DNA from: Sphingobacteriia bacterium | GTDB lineage: Bacteria > Bacteroidota > Bacteroidia > Bacteroidales > UBA7960 | Assembly (NCBI GenBank): GCA_011390785.1 | Contig: JAABRR010000019.1 | Coordinates: 1-64,000, forward strand | Length of the DNA stretch: 64,000 bases | Direction: 5' to 3' | Shown here: one piece after another, positions 26,715 through 36,186 of the stretch | Layout: each line of letters begins with the position of its first letter | Position numbering within the stretch: position 1 is the first letter of the stretch | The notes under the pieces: model-generated | The model's database searches: none | Seen by the model: the letters and a program-made list of their open reading frames with translations, nothing else | Told to the model about the DNA's origin: nothing | Translations under genes and position numbers: made by a program

Positions 26715-28043
26715 CTATTCATCTTTCTTCCAGTACTGATCAACAAACTCTTTTTTCAGGCCTACTTCAACGGGTGAGAAGTTTTTAGAAAATAGTTCGT
26801 AAGCTGTCTCAAGCATTTGATCTACTTCAATATTCACATCTATAGCGAGAAGTTTTTCTGAATAAGCTTTGGCAAATTCGAGTGTTCTTTCATCGTAGTC
26901 AGTAAGGTCGAAACCATTTTCGAGTTTTGTTTTGGCATTGGCAGCATCAGCATAAAGCCTTACTGCAGCATTCATCACCTGCGGATGGTCTTCGCGTGTT
27001 TTCTTTCCAATAACCAGCTGCTTCAAACGCGACAACGAGCGGAAGGGATCAACGATAACTTTACCAATGTCTGAATCTTTACGCAGGAACAACTGACCCT
27101 CTGTAATATACCCGGTATTATCCGGAATAGCGTGAGTAATATCTCCACTGGAAAGGGATGTTACAGCAATAATGGTAATGGATCCACCATCAGGAAACTG
27201 CACCGCTTTCTCATACAAACGGGCAAGGTCGGAGTAAAGTGATCCGGGCATACTGTCTTTTGATGGGATCTGGTCCATACGGTTCGACACGATACTCAAT
27301 GCATCGGCATATAGCGTAAGGTCTGTAAGGAGTACCAGTACTTTCTGGTTCTTTTCAGCAGCATAATATTCAGCGGCTGCCAGGGCCATATCAGGCACCA
27401 GCAATCGTTCTACCGGTGGGTTTTCAGTAGTATTGATAAAACCTACAATACGGTCGAGAGCACCTGCATCATCAAAAACCTGCTTAAAATAAAGATAATC
27501 GTCGTTGGTAAGTCCTACCCCACCAAGTATAATTTTATCAGCTTCTGCCCTAAGCGCCACCATGGCCATAACCTGGTTGTAAGGCTGATCGGGATCGGCA
27601 AAGAAGGGAATTTTCTGCCCGGTAACAAGAGCATTGTTAAGGTCGATACCCGCAATTCCGGTAGCAATAAATTCGGAAGGTTGTTTTCTTCTTACGGGGT
27701 TAACACTGGGGCCACCAATTTCTCTTTCCTCGCCCATAATCTGGCCGCCATCAATAGGTTCGCCGTAGGCATTGAAAAATCTTCCGGCAAGGTCTTCACC
27801 TACCTTGAGAGTGGGGGCTTTGCCTGTAAAAATAACTTCTGCATCGGTTGCGATACCTTCTGTACCGGCAAAAACCTGCAGGGTAACAATATCACCCATA
27901 ATTTTTACCACCTGTGCCAAACGTCCATCTACAATGGCAAGTTCTTCATTACCAATACCTGATGCTTTCAAAGATACGGTAGCTTTGGTGAGCTGAAACA
28001 GTTTTGTATATACGCGCTGAAATGCTTTTGTGTCCTTTTCCAT
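26715..28043 (-). CDS. atpB: V-type ATP synthase subunit B (non-catalytic)
   Basis: Non-catalytic nucleotide-binding-fold subunit that alternates with A in the head. There is no Walker A glycine loop: the equivalent region reads VTGQKIPFFADPDQPYNQ. The late sequence DSMPGSLYSDLARLYEKA and the SLSRLKQLVIGKKTREDHPQV stretch are typical. Its 442 residues match the family. Start and atpA stop share one base, so the two are translated together. The C-terminal helical domain is intact. Confidence 0.95.
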   Translation of the reverse strand: MEKDTKAFQRVYTKLFQLTKATVSLKASGIGNEELAIVDGRLAQVVKIMGDIVTLQVFAGTEGIATDAEVIFTGKAPTLKVGEDLAGRFFNAYGEPIDGGQIMGEEREIGGPSVNPVRRKQPSEFIATGIAGIDLNNALVTGQKIPFFADPDQPYNQVMAMVALRAEADKIILGGVGLTNDDYLYFKQVFDDAGALDRIVGFINTTENPPVERLLVPDMALAAAEYYAAEKNQKVLVLLTDLTLYADALSIVSNRMDQIPSKDSMPGSLYSDLARLYEKAVQFPDGGSITIIAVTSLSSGDITHAIPDNTGYITEGQLFLRKDSDIGKVIVDPFRSLSRLKQLVIGKKTREDHPQVMNAAVRLYADAANAKTKLENGFDLTDYDERTLEFAKAYSEKLLAIDVNIEVDQMLETAYELFSKNFSPVEVGLKKEFVDQYWKKDE

Positions 28044-29800
28044 TAAGCTACCTTTCTTTCTTTGATTATTACTTCGAGTTCTTTTTCATTATTCTTGAAC
28101 TTATCGCTGTCAAATTCAGAGTAGTTCATTTGTTTAAACTGGTTGATCAACTTTTTAAAGTACGGGTTTACCTCTTCAAAAGAGTTGAATTTAAAATCAG
28201 CTTTCAACACATCTATTATTTTTTCAAGCATATATCGCTGTCTTTTAAAATCTGTACTACTATCAATTTTATCGAAAGCATCCTGTTGAGAAATAGCAAA
28301 ATCAACTACTTCACCCTTCCAGAAGGTAATATGGTATTCGAGAGGAACACCATCATCACCCAAAATATTGATCTGTTCATACGATTCTTTAGACCGGAGC
28401 AATACATCCTTTACATAAAGTACATTGGAAACCCAGTTTTCGCCGTTATTTTTATTGAGATATTCAATAATTTCAGGATATTCAAGGTATTTGGAGTAGC
28501 TTTCTATAGGGTCGATGGCAGGATATCTTTTGCTATCAGCTCTTTGCTGTGAAAGTGCGTAAAAGCATCGTGCTGCCTTCTTGGTTGATTCGGTAACGGG
28601 CTCTTTCAGGTTACCCCCTGCCGGAGAAACTGTTCCGATGAAGGTAATAGAACCGGTTTCGCCATTATTAAGATAAACATAACCGGCTCTGGAGTAAAAG
28701 TTGGAAATGATAGCGGGAAGGTCCATCGGGAAACCATCGGGCCCGGGAAGTTCTTCCATACGGTTCGACATTTCGCGCAGTGCCTGTGCCCAACGTGATG
28801 TGGAATCGGCCAGCAGCAGAACTTTAAGCCCCATTGTGCGGTAATATTCGGCCAGTGTCATGGCTGTATAAACCGATGCTTCGCGGGCTGCTACAGGCAT
28901 GTTGGATGTGTTGGCAATAATGGTGGTACGCTCCATTAAGGCACGGCCTGTGCGCGGGTCTTCCAATTCGGGGAATTCGGTAAAAATTTCCACAACTTCA
29001 TTGGCTCTTTCACCGCAGGCAGCAATAATTACCAGGTCGGCTTCGGCCTGCTTTGAGAGAGCATGCTGCAATACCGTTTTACCAGAACCAAAAGGTCCGG
29101 GAATAAACCCTGTACCACCTTCTGCAATCGGGTTAAGGGTATCAAAAACCCTTACGCCGGTTTCCAATACTTTAAAGGGCCGTGGTTTTTCTTTAAAAGC
29201 TCTGACAGGAACTTTTACAGGCCATTTTTGCACCATGGTTACTTTATGCTCCTTACCATCTTTATCAGTAAGAACAGCCATGGTATCGTGTATTTTGTAG
29301 GTTCCTTCCTTTGTAATGCTTTTTACAGTATATTCATCTTTAAAAACAAAGGGAACCATAATTTTGTGACCGATCCAGTTTTCCTTTACTTCACCCAACC
29401 AGTCACCAGCAATAACGCTACCACCTTCTTTAACTATGGGTGTAAATTCGAACTCCTTGTCTTTATCGAGTGGCTCGGTATATTCTCCCCTTTTCAGGAA
29501 AACACCTTCCATCTTATCAAGGTCGTTTTGCAGACCGTCAAAGTTTTTTGATAATAATCCGGGCCCGAGGGTTACCTCAAGCATATGACCGGCAAATTCT
29601 ACTTCTGAACCAACCTTAAGACCCCGTGTACTTTCAAAAACCTGAACATACACCTTTTGGCCCATGATTTTAATAACCTCTGCCATCAAACGGGTATTGT
29701 CGTGTTTTATAAAGCAGATCTCATTTTGTGCAACCCTATCATCGGTTTCCACAATTACCAGGTTGGCAATAATTCCTGTTACCTTACCAATTGAGCTCAT
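28043..29800 (-). CDS. atpA: V-type ATP synthase subunit A (catalytic)
   Basis: Catalytic ATPase head subunit. Walker A is GPFGSGKT near residue 240. The family-specific non-homologous insert (residues about 110-200, with ENWIGHKIMVPF) precedes it. GERANE, LADSTSRWAQALRE and the SPAGGN segment follow. At 585 residues it is full length. Transcribed after the DUF2764 gene (9-base gap) and joined to atpB by a one-base overlap. Confidence 0.96.
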   Translation of the reverse strand: MSSIGKVTGIIANLVIVETDDRVAQNEICFIKHDNTRLMAEVIKIMGQKVYVQVFESTRGLKVGSEVEFAGHMLEVTLGPGLLSKNFDGLQNDLDKMEGVFLKRGEYTEPLDKDKEFEFTPIVKEGGSVIAGDWLGEVKENWIGHKIMVPFVFKDEYTVKSITKEGTYKIHDTMAVLTDKDGKEHKVTMVQKWPVKVPVRAFKEKPRPFKVLETGVRVFDTLNPIAEGGTGFIPGPFGSGKTVLQHALSKQAEADLVIIAACGERANEVVEIFTEFPELEDPRTGRALMERTTIIANTSNMPVAAREASVYTAMTLAEYYRTMGLKVLLLADSTSRWAQALREMSNRMEELPGPDGFPMDLPAIISNFYSRAGYVYLNNGETGSITFIGTVSPAGGNLKEPVTESTKKAARCFYALSQQRADSKRYPAIDPIESYSKYLEYPEIIEYLNKNNGENWVSNVLYVKDVLLRSKESYEQINILGDDGVPLEYHITFWKGEVVDFAISQQDAFDKIDSSTDFKRQRYMLEKIIDVLKADFKFNSFEEVNPYFKKLINQFKQMNYSEFDSDKFKNNEKELEVIIKERKVA

Positions 29801-29809
29801 ATTATATAT

Positions 29810-30640
29810 TTATTTTTCAGTAAATGATTCGGGTAATTTATAGCTTGATTTGAGTTCCTGCAACAAGTCCATGAACAGATCGTTGCCATGCTCTTTGTCT
29901 ATAGACAACCATCTTTCAACCATTTCTATTTTTAGCAGGAAGGCAAGTACTTTATCGATGGTAAAATACTCGAAAAACGTTACGTCATCCAGGTAATTCC
30001 ATCTGAGTTGATCAATTGCTTTCTCCTTCTCCTGTACATCGTCATTTTTAGCAATGTTCATCAAATCATCCATTATGGAGATTTCGGCAGAAAGGCCAAA
30101 ATCACGAGCTGGTGATTTCCTTATTGCTTCAGAAGTTTCATCTGCTCCTATAATCTGATTATCGTAGGGTATGTCGTATTTACGGCATACCAAAGCGGTG
30201 AGAATATTATTTATATCACGGTTAAAACGGAACCAGTCTTTCAAAAACCCATCGGGAAGATTTTGCGTAAAGCCATAGAAAAGAGCCGTAAGCTGATTTT
30301 CTTTGCTCATTCCGGAGATAATTTCTTCATCATTTTTAACGGCATCAATAAATCGGACCATATAACCGGGCAAAATACCTGACGGTTCCTTTATGCTTTC
30401 TTCCATCTCTTCCCGACTAAAAACACCTCCGGAAAGAAACTCCTTATCATTTTTTGCTAACAGATTAACTAAATTGTCGTTATCGATGCGATAAACCAAT
30501 ATCTCGGCTTTTGCATAATCGTCAGGATGCAACTCATTCTTTAGTTCATCAATAAACTCAGACCGGGAAAGGGAAAGTTTATGAATATCCAGTGTAATAT
30601 CTTGAAGACCAGCTACCAGGTAATAATAATTTCGCTTCAC
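29810..30640 (-). CDS. DUF2764 family protein of the V-ATPase operon
   Basis: Largely helical soluble protein of 276 residues opening with NYYYLVAGLQDITLD, the DUF2764 signature start. This family is known almost only from bacterial V-type ATPase operons. Here it sits where a subunit C gene would be expected, between atpE and atpA, and no recognisable C or F gene is present in the window. The fold looks like tandem helical bundles, as in subunit C (IMDDLMNIAKNDD, FEYFTIDKVLAFLLKIE). I infer that it substitutes for the ring-to-stalk adaptor; direct evidence is lacking. Confidence 0.75.
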   Translation of the reverse strand: MKRNYYYLVAGLQDITLDIHKLSLSRSEFIDELKNELHPDDYAKAEILVYRIDNDNLVNLLAKNDKEFLSGGVFSREEMEESIKEPSGILPGYMVRFIDAVKNDEEIISGMSKENQLTALFYGFTQNLPDGFLKDWFRFNRDINNILTALVCRKYDIPYDNQIIGADETSEAIRKSPARDFGLSAEISIMDDLMNIAKNDDVQEKEKAIDQLRWNYLDDVTFFEYFTIDKVLAFLLKIEMVERWLSIDKEHGNDLFMDLLQELKSSYKLPESFTEK

Positions 30641-30777
30641 TTGCTATTTTCTTTTATGATTAAATATCTCTCAATTCTTAAAAGGAATAACGGATTGGGA
30701 TTAAAAAAGGGAAAGAGAAATACCTTATTAAAATCAGTAATAGAGCAGTTCATATCTCCGTGATTGAATTGAGGAAT

Positions 30778-31395
30778 TTATTCTGTTTTAAAAAGCAATT
30801 CTACCAAACGAGGCCTCAGATAACTTCTGAATAGATTATCAAAATCATCATCAGTAAAGCTAATAAGATAACCACCCTCTTTCGGGCCAATTTTAAAACC
30901 ACCCTTAAATTTTTCGCTGAATGAAATATCTACCTCTTTACCAAGCTGATCAGCTACTTTACCTTTAAAGAATTCTTCTACTTTCTTTTGTTTCTCAGCA
31001 GGAAGTAAAACACTTATATTTACTGTATCATCCCCTTTTGGATTCCAGTTGGCTACAAGAGTTTTAATAACATCGCGGGTAAATTCAAGATCATCAACAG
31101 ATGATTTAACATTGGGTTTGATTACCTTAGATTCAATAAGATTAATTACTTTTTGGCGGGCATCAGAAAAAAGTTGACGGGCAGAAAGCTGAAGTTCGTT
31201 CATAGAATTCTTGTGCAATTCATCAGCCTTTTTTTGTGCATCTTCTAAAAGCAAATCGGCTTTCTTTTTGGCAGTAGAAACAATGGTACCAGCTTCCTTT
31301 TCAGCATCAGCAAGAATTTTGTCTGCTTCTTCTTTGGCTTTGATAACTCCCTCCTGATAAATCTTTTCTGTTAATTCCTGAAGTTTTGTTTGCAT
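30778..31395 (-). CDS. atpE: V-type ATP synthase subunit E (peripheral stalk)
   Basis: Peripheral stalk protein. The first 100 residues are a charged Ala/Lys/Glu-rich helix (IKAKEEADKILADAEKEAG, KKADLLLEDAQKKADEL) of the sort that pairs with a G/H subunit. The C-terminal part is a globular alpha/beta head (YLISFTDDDFDNLF). It is the first gene of the leftward V-ATPase run. A gene for the partner helix G/H was not found and may be elsewhere or too short to recognise. Confidence 0.85.
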   Translation of the reverse strand: MQTKLQELTEKIYQEGVIKAKEEADKILADAEKEAGTIVSTAKKKADLLLEDAQKKADELHKNSMNELQLSARQLFSDARQKVINLIESKVIKPNVKSSVDDLEFTRDVIKTLVANWNPKGDDTVNISVLLPAEKQKKVEEFFKGKVADQLGKEVDISFSEKFKGGFKIGPKEGGYLISFTDDDFDNLFRSYLRPRLVELLFKTE

Positions 31396-31956
31396 AACAA
31401 TAAGGTTTATAAAACTCTTTAGATATATAATGGTATAAACAATCGGTTTGCTTTCGTATAATTAAAGGTTGAAATAAACTGCCCAAAATATTCTGGCTAA
31501 AAAAGTTGCCAGCACTCAAAACAGACGATTTTAAACCAGCTACGAAATTAAAAAAAAAAACTCAATGAGCATATTTAAAGACCAATTTAACAGACCTGAA
31601 AATACCCTTTTATTTGGCAGTGCAAAGATAGAAAAAATAACCAATGTTAAAAGGTTAACAACTTCAAAATTTCAAAAATTGAAAGAAGTAGTTTTAGATT
31701 CGAAACTTAGAAATGCATTAGGATTAAATAATAAAAGACACTTTTCCCGATCTGAAAGTATATTCTGGCAATCCACTATTAATTTAATTTTTCCCCTTTC
31801 TAAACCAATATTGAAATATTCTGTTTAGAATTTTAGTTTAAAGAAATTCAGTATGTATGGTTAATGATTAAGAATTTTACATTTCCAAATAATCTCTTAG
31901 CATAACCAAGATCGTAATAAAAATTCAATTATGATAATACAACCTATAAGCAACCT
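31396..31956. other. Long spacer upstream of the V-ATPase operon and yceI-like gene
   Basis: 561 bases without a supported gene. It holds a candidate V-ATPase promoter (31623-31630) and a small hairpin CTGGC/GCCAG near 31494-31514 in the predicted leader. An 87-codon frame on the plus strand (31565-31828) has no recognisable domain and is not called. Confidence 0.5.
31623..31630 (-). promoter_or_regulatory. Putative V-ATPase operon -7 element
   Basis: TATCTTTG on the minus strand is an exact TAnnTTTG match. It would give a leader of about 220 bases before atpE, unusually long, so the real start could be closer. Confidence 0.35.
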
Positions 31957-32496
31957 ATGAAACATATACTTATTCTTTTCACAATTATTTTTCTATCTGT
32001 ATTTTCAACAAACGCACAACAAATCGACACTGAAAAATCAGGAATCAGTTTTGATATCGGGAATATGCGGATTAATACGGTATCGGGTTCTTTTTCAGGA
32101 ATGAGTGGAACGGTGGATTTCGATCCGGCCAATCTATCTGAATCAAACTTCAATGTATGTATTGATGTATCAACAGTGCAAACAGGCAACAATAAAAGAG
32201 ATCAACACCTTAAACAAGATGATTTTTTTGATTTGGAGAATCATCCCAAAATTTGCTATCAGTCTGGCGAAATTATAAAAACGGCAACCGGATACAAAAC
32301 AACAGGAAAGCTAACCATTAAAGGGATAACGCGTATTGTAACCATACCCTTTACTTACCAGGACAATACGCTGAAAGGCACTTTTACCGTTAACCGGCGT
32401 GATTATAATGTAGGAGAAAATACAGGAACTTTTATGGTTTCAGACCCTGTGAAAGTTACCATCAACTGTATGCTGCATAATACTGATAAACTTTAA
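31957..32496 (+). CDS. YceI-like periplasmic lipocalin-type protein
   Basis: A signal peptide (MKHILILFTIIFLSVFSTNAQ) precedes a YceI domain of about 155 residues: SGISFDIGNMRINTVSGSF, then the conserved RDQHLKQDDFFDLENHP segment at residues 72-89 and the late GKLTIKGITRIVTIPF. YceI proteins are small extended-barrel carriers thought to bind isoprenoid-type lipids such as polyprenols. The ligand here is unknown. It is convergent with the DoxX gene, with a five-base gap and no visible terminator between them. Full length for the family. Confidence 0.88.
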   Translation: MKHILILFTIIFLSVFSTNAQQIDTEKSGISFDIGNMRINTVSGSFSGMSGTVDFDPANLSESNFNVCIDVSTVQTGNNKRDQHLKQDDFFDLENHPKICYQSGEIIKTATGYKTTGKLTIKGITRIVTIPFTYQDNTLKGTFTVNRRDYNVGENTGTFMVSDPVKVTINCMLHNTDKL

Positions 32497-32501
32497 ACAA
32501 G

Positions 32502-32954
32502 CTAATCAGGTCTCTGCCATTTCTTAAAAATTAAAATATCAAATGAAAGGGATCCTCCACCTCTGGCCATGAGAAAAAAACTACCCAAAAGCATAGACCA
32601 GTCGGTACGGGCAGCATGAAACATTTCCCAAATTCCTTTTTGCAACAAAATATCAATTTTTGTAGTGGATATGGCAACCAGCATAATAACCAGAGTAGGA
32701 ATGACGGCGAACCGGGTAGCCAATCCCAGTAAAATGAGCACCCCACTCACAATTTCAATTGCTCCCACAAAACTGCCAAGAAATTCCGGATTAGGCAATC
32801 CTATTTCTTCAAACCTACCAGCACCTCTTAGGGCAGGAAAAAGAAATTTTTGAATCCCTTCAGATAAAAAAACCATCCCCACCATCAACCGAATGATCAT
32901 TGTTGTTTGAGCATTATCGGTAATAAATAATTTTCGTAACACCTTGTTTTTCAT
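32502..32954 (-). CDS. DoxX family membrane protein
   Basis: Four predicted transmembrane helices with the DoxX pattern: IIRLMVGMVFLSEGIQKF in helix 1, the loop GLPNPEFLGSFVGAIEIVSG into helix 2, LATRFAVIPTLVIMLVAIST in helix 3 and DWSMLLGSFFLMARGGG in helix 4. Length (150) is normal. DoxX proteins act in membrane redox steps or thiol stress in some bacteria, but this subgroup has no assigned reaction. Convergent with the YceI gene; no operon partner upstream. Confidence 0.8.
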   Translation of the reverse strand: MKNKVLRKLFITDNAQTTMIIRLMVGMVFLSEGIQKFLFPALRGAGRFEEIGLPNPEFLGSFVGAIEIVSGVLILLGLATRFAVIPTLVIMLVAISTTKIDILLQKGIWEMFHAARTDWSMLLGSFFLMARGGGSLSFDILIFKKWQRPD

Positions 32955-33269
32955 TAAGAAAAGATTTTAGCCTATATGATTAACACTATTGAAAAAATCA
33001 AATTGGACCAAAGTCACATATCAAATTGATAAATAACTTATCCTTAACCACAAAAAAGTCAGTTTAAAGGTAATGTTTTTTAAACGAAACAAAGATTAGA
33101 ATCTAATAATTTTTATTCGAAAACTTTTAACTTAATTCAATACGATACTGCAAGGGATAAACTAATACAAATTCCTGAAATCAAAACTTTTCAAAAGGCA
33201 TTGAGTAAAAAACAATGAGTACCTTTAGTCCCAGAAAACATTGTAGTATTTAACATTTTTAACACACCA
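32955..33269. other. Spacer upstream of the nucleotide kinase gene
   Basis: No gene. TACCTTTA at 33220-33227 is a seven-of-eight match to TAnnTTTG, with TTG 16 bases upstream at 33201-33203, making a plausible promoter for the kinase-deaminase pair. Confidence 0.4.
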
Positions 33270-33827
33270 ATGCTGATTATTGGAATTACAGGCACACTAG
33301 GGGCTGGCAAGGGCACGGTTGTAGACTATTTGGTAAAAGAAAAACATTTTATCCATTTCTCTGTGCGAGGATACCTAACCGAAGTAATCCTGAAAAAAGG
33401 TGAAATCGTTAATCGCGACAGCCTTACGCATACGGCGAACAAACTCCGTGAAGAAAACAACCCTGCATTTATTATTGAAGAGTTATATAAAAAAGCTTTT
33501 CAAACACAACAGAATTGCATTATAGAAAGTATTCGCACCCCGGGAGAAATTGATTCTCTAAGACAAAACCCAGGTTTTGTTTTGCTGGCTGTTGATGCGG
33601 ATATAAAGCAACGCTATGAAAGAATTGTGTTAAGAAACTCAGAAACGGACAACATCAGTTTCGAAACATTTCAAAGCAATGAAATACGTGAGATGCATTC
33701 TGACGACCCCAACAAACAAAATCTTTCAGCTTGTATTAATCAGGCTGAATATATTGTTTCCAACAACGGATCGATAAAAGAATTGGAAAAAAAGATTGAT
33801 AAAATTCTTACCAGGATACAAAATTAA
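33270..33827 (+). CDS. P-loop nucleotide kinase-like protein paired with dCMP deaminase
   Basis: A small P-loop NTPase of the dephospho-CoA kinase or nucleoside-monophosphate kinase kind. Walker A is GTLGAGKGT (residues 8-16). A lid-like NRDSLTHTANKLREENNPAF, the strand CIIESIRTPGEID and VDADIKQRYERIVLR follow. Its 185 residues are complete. It stands 18 bases before a dCMP deaminase gene in the same direction. In budding yeast the dCMP deaminase protein carries a related N-terminal P-loop segment, which makes a joint role in dNMP metabolism plausible. The phosphate acceptor is not known; dephospho-CoA kinase is an alternative that I rate lower. Confidence 0.65.
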   Translation: MLIIGITGTLGAGKGTVVDYLVKEKHFIHFSVRGYLTEVILKKGEIVNRDSLTHTANKLREENNPAFIIEELYKKAFQTQQNCIIESIRTPGEIDSLRQNPGFVLLAVDADIKQRYERIVLRNSETDNISFETFQSNEIREMHSDDPNKQNLSACINQAEYIVSNNGSIKELEKKIDKILTRIQN

Positions 33828-33845
33828 ATATAAACCACACATACT

Positions 33846-34370
33846 ATGAGCGAATTAACCAATATCCCCCTTGAAAATTTACCCGAAAAAAATTACATAC
33901 GCCCTTCCTGGGATGAATATTTCATGGAACTGGCTCATACGGTAAGTAAGAGGGCTACCTGTGACCGCGGCAGAAGTGGTTGTGTAATTGTTCGCGATCG
34001 TCAGATATTGGTAACCGGCTACGTTGGTTCACCCAGGAACTTACCTCACTGCGATGATGTGGGTCATCAAATGAAAAAAGTGCTCCACGAAGATGGGCAC
34101 ACCACCATGCATTGCGTTAGGACAGTTCATGCCGAACAAAACGCTATCTGTCAGGCTGCAAGATTAGGCATTAGTATTGATGGGGCAACATTATACTGCC
34201 GCATGACTCCCTGCCGGGTATGTGCCATGTTGATTATCAATTGTGGGATAAAGAGAGTGGTATGTGAGAAAAAATACCACGCAGGAGGAGAATCAGAAAT
34301 CATGTTCAAAGATGCAGGTGTTGAACTGGAATATTTCAGCGAAGATTATATGAAATACGACAATCAGTAA
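33846..34370 (+). CDS. dCMP deaminase (cytidine/deoxycytidylate deaminase family)
   Basis: Deaminates dCMP to dUMP, supplying thymidylate synthase. Zinc-site residues are in place: His95 and Glu97 in HAEQNA, Cys123 and Cys126 in PCRVC. RGRSGCVIVRD and GYVGSPRNLPHCDD are family landmarks, and the second is typical of dCMP rather than cytidine deaminases. The distal part of the protein has an extra Cys/His-bearing loop (HEDGHTTMHC) that often binds a second metal. It follows the kinase gene closely and probably shares its transcript. Confidence 0.9.
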   Translation: MSELTNIPLENLPEKNYIRPSWDEYFMELAHTVSKRATCDRGRSGCVIVRDRQILVTGYVGSPRNLPHCDDVGHQMKKVLHEDGHTTMHCVRTVHAEQNAICQAARLGISIDGATLYCRMTPCRVCAMLIINCGIKRVVCEKKYHAGGESEIMFKDAGVELEYFSEDYMKYDNQ

Positions 34371-34444
34371 TTAGTGCTTGATAAGAAAACGCCAAATGAT
34401 GAGTTATCTTGCTGCCAATAATTACAAGAATCAGCCCTTGACAA

Positions 34445-35473
34445 CTATTCTTCACGAAATATCCAGGCACCTTTTTCGCCACTGGAGTTAATATATCCCC
34501 GAAACATTGCCGTGGTATTAAATACCATAACTACATTTCCATCTTTATCAATAGCAATGATACCTCCATTGGCATTTTGTTCTTTTAGTTTTCCGTTAAT
34601 TACTTCATTGGCGGCTTCTTCGAGCGTTTGTCCCTTATAAAGAACCCGTGCTGCAATATCATAAGCAACCATATTACGGATAAAGAATTCGCCATGTCCT
34701 GTAGCCGATACCCCGCACGACAAGTTACTTGCATAGTTTCCTGCGCCAATAAGAGGGCTGTCTCCTACCCTGCCCGGGTACTTACCTGTCATACCACCAG
34801 TGGATGTAGCAGCAGCAATATTTCCTTCCAAATCGAGAGCAACAGCTCCTACGGTTCCCATCTTAAGATCATCATCAGCTGGAATACTTTGCCCTCTGTC
34901 GCGATTGAAAGTATTGCGCACATATTCGCGGTATTGATCCCAGCGTATCTGATCAAAAAAATATCCGGGATCAACCATTTCCAGACCGTGCTCATAAGCA
35001 AATGCATCGGCACTTTTCCCGGTAAGCATTACATGAGGTGATTCTTCCATTACCTTTCGTGCAGCGGAAACAGGATTTTTAATGGTTGACAAACCTGCTA
35101 CCGAGCCGGCATTGTGGGTTGCACCGCACATTATGGAAGCATCGAGTTCATTTTTCCCATCAATATTAAATACTGCCCCTTTCCCGGCATTAAAAAGGGG
35201 AGAATCTTCCATTATTTTAACTACCGTTTCAACTACATCAAGGCTTGCAGCTCCATTTTTCAGCATCTCTTCTCCAACTTTTAAGGCTTCGGCCATTTTC
35301 CCAAGGTACGCTTCTTTTCTTTCTTCAGAAACTGATTGGGGGTCGATATTACCAGAACCGCCGTGAATAACAAGAGCATAAGGTTGGGCCGCAATGGTCA
35401 TCCCTACAGTTAAATAACCAAAAATAATAATCGGAAATAATAATCGACGGATAAATAATCTAATTAGTTGCAT
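34445..35473 (-). CDS. Secreted isoaspartyl peptidase / plant-type L-asparaginase
   Basis: Ntn-hydrolase that self-cleaves before a catalytic Thr and removes isoaspartyl residues or hydrolyses asparagine. The autocleavage site is in MGTVGAVALDLEG. GNIAAATSTGGMTGKYPGRVGDSPLIGAG is complete, as is the N-terminal VIHGGSGN. The ATG at 35473 gives a signal-anchor (LLFPIIIFGYLTVGMTIAAQ), so the enzyme should act in the periplasm. The frame is open further up to 35563, but that would run deep into the upstream OmpH-like gene; with the chosen start the overlap is 14 bases. Confidence 0.88.
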   Translation of the reverse strand: MQLIRLFIRRLLFPIIIFGYLTVGMTIAAQPYALVIHGGSGNIDPQSVSEERKEAYLGKMAEALKVGEEMLKNGAASLDVVETVVKIMEDSPLFNAGKGAVFNIDGKNELDASIMCGATHNAGSVAGLSTIKNPVSAARKVMEESPHVMLTGKSADAFAYEHGLEMVDPGYFFDQIRWDQYREYVRNTFNRDRGQSIPADDDLKMGTVGAVALDLEGNIAAATSTGGMTGKYPGRVGDSPLIGAGNYASNLSCGVSATGHGEFFIRNMVAYDIAARVLYKGQTLEEAANEVINGKLKEQNANGGIIAIDKDGNVVMVFNTTAMFRGYINSSGEKGAWIFREE

Positions 35474-36146
35474 CCTGCTCTGCGTTAAGTCTTGAAATAA
35501 TTTGTTCAGTAATGTTATGTTTCTTGTTAGCGTAAAGAATTCCACCACCGGGAGTAAATCCAAGGATATAATCGTAATTCATCTCCTGGTTATAGCGCTC
35601 CAGAATATCGGTAATATTACCATAGAGTTCTCTGTTCATTTCCAGTTCGCGCCTCATAAGACTGTTTGTATATGAATCGTTAAGCTGAATGAGTTCCTGC
35701 TGTCTTTGCATAAGTTCCTGTTCCTTTACCTGTCCGTTCTCAGCAGTGATCATGCCCAACTGTATCTGTCGCTGAAAACTCTCTACATCTTCCTGAAAAC
35801 TAAGCTGCTTTCTTTGCAGATCATTCTCAAGTCGGCGCTGCTCGGCTTCCAGTTCTTCGCGAAGCTTCGATGCCAGAGTATATCGGGCCATAAGCGTATC
35901 AGAATCAACATAAGCAATATTAAAAGATCCATCATTAATAATCTGTGAAAGTTCAGTAAGCTCTTCTTTAACAGGGGTCTCTGTATCTTTGCCTGATGGT
36001 GGCCAGAAATTAAAAACATACAAGACAATCAGTCCTAAAAACAATACAACATTTATGATAATACCATTAGAAATTTTTGAGCGTGCCGGTATATTATCAT
36101 TTACAGTTTGATTAGTTTCTTCCCTGGGGGTATTTTCGATAGACAT
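35460..36146 (-). CDS. OmpH/Skp-like coiled-coil protein with N-terminal anchor
   Basis: After a polar N-terminus of about 25 residues comes one transmembrane helix (IIINVVLFLGLIVLYVFNFW). A periplasmic part follows, starting with SFNIAYVDSDTLMARY, the OmpH/Skp opening strand, then a long charged coiled coil (KLREELEAEQRRLENDLQRK) and a C-terminal strand ILYANKKHNITEQII. Skp holds unfolded outer-membrane proteins; this version stays membrane bound. It is 228 residues, overlaps the peptidase gene by 14 bases and follows recQ by 40 bases, so the three may be one transcript. Confidence 0.78.
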   Translation of the reverse strand: MSIENTPREETNQTVNDNIPARSKISNGIIINVVLFLGLIVLYVFNFWPPSGKDTETPVKEELTELSQIINDGSFNIAYVDSDTLMARYTLASKLREELEAEQRRLENDLQRKQLSFQEDVESFQRQIQLGMITAENGQVKEQELMQRQQELIQLNDSYTNSLMRRELEMNRELYGNITDILERYNQEMNYDYILGFTPGGGILYANKKHNITEQIISRLNAEQDATN

Positions 36147-36186
36147 TAGTTGGGTTATTAAATTATAAAAATTAGAATTCTTACTT

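Noticed and set aside
31565-31828. 87-codon open frame upstream of the YceI-like gene
   Set aside because: No recognisable domain, lies antisense over the candidate V-ATPase promoter and starts behind an A-run; not supported as a gene.
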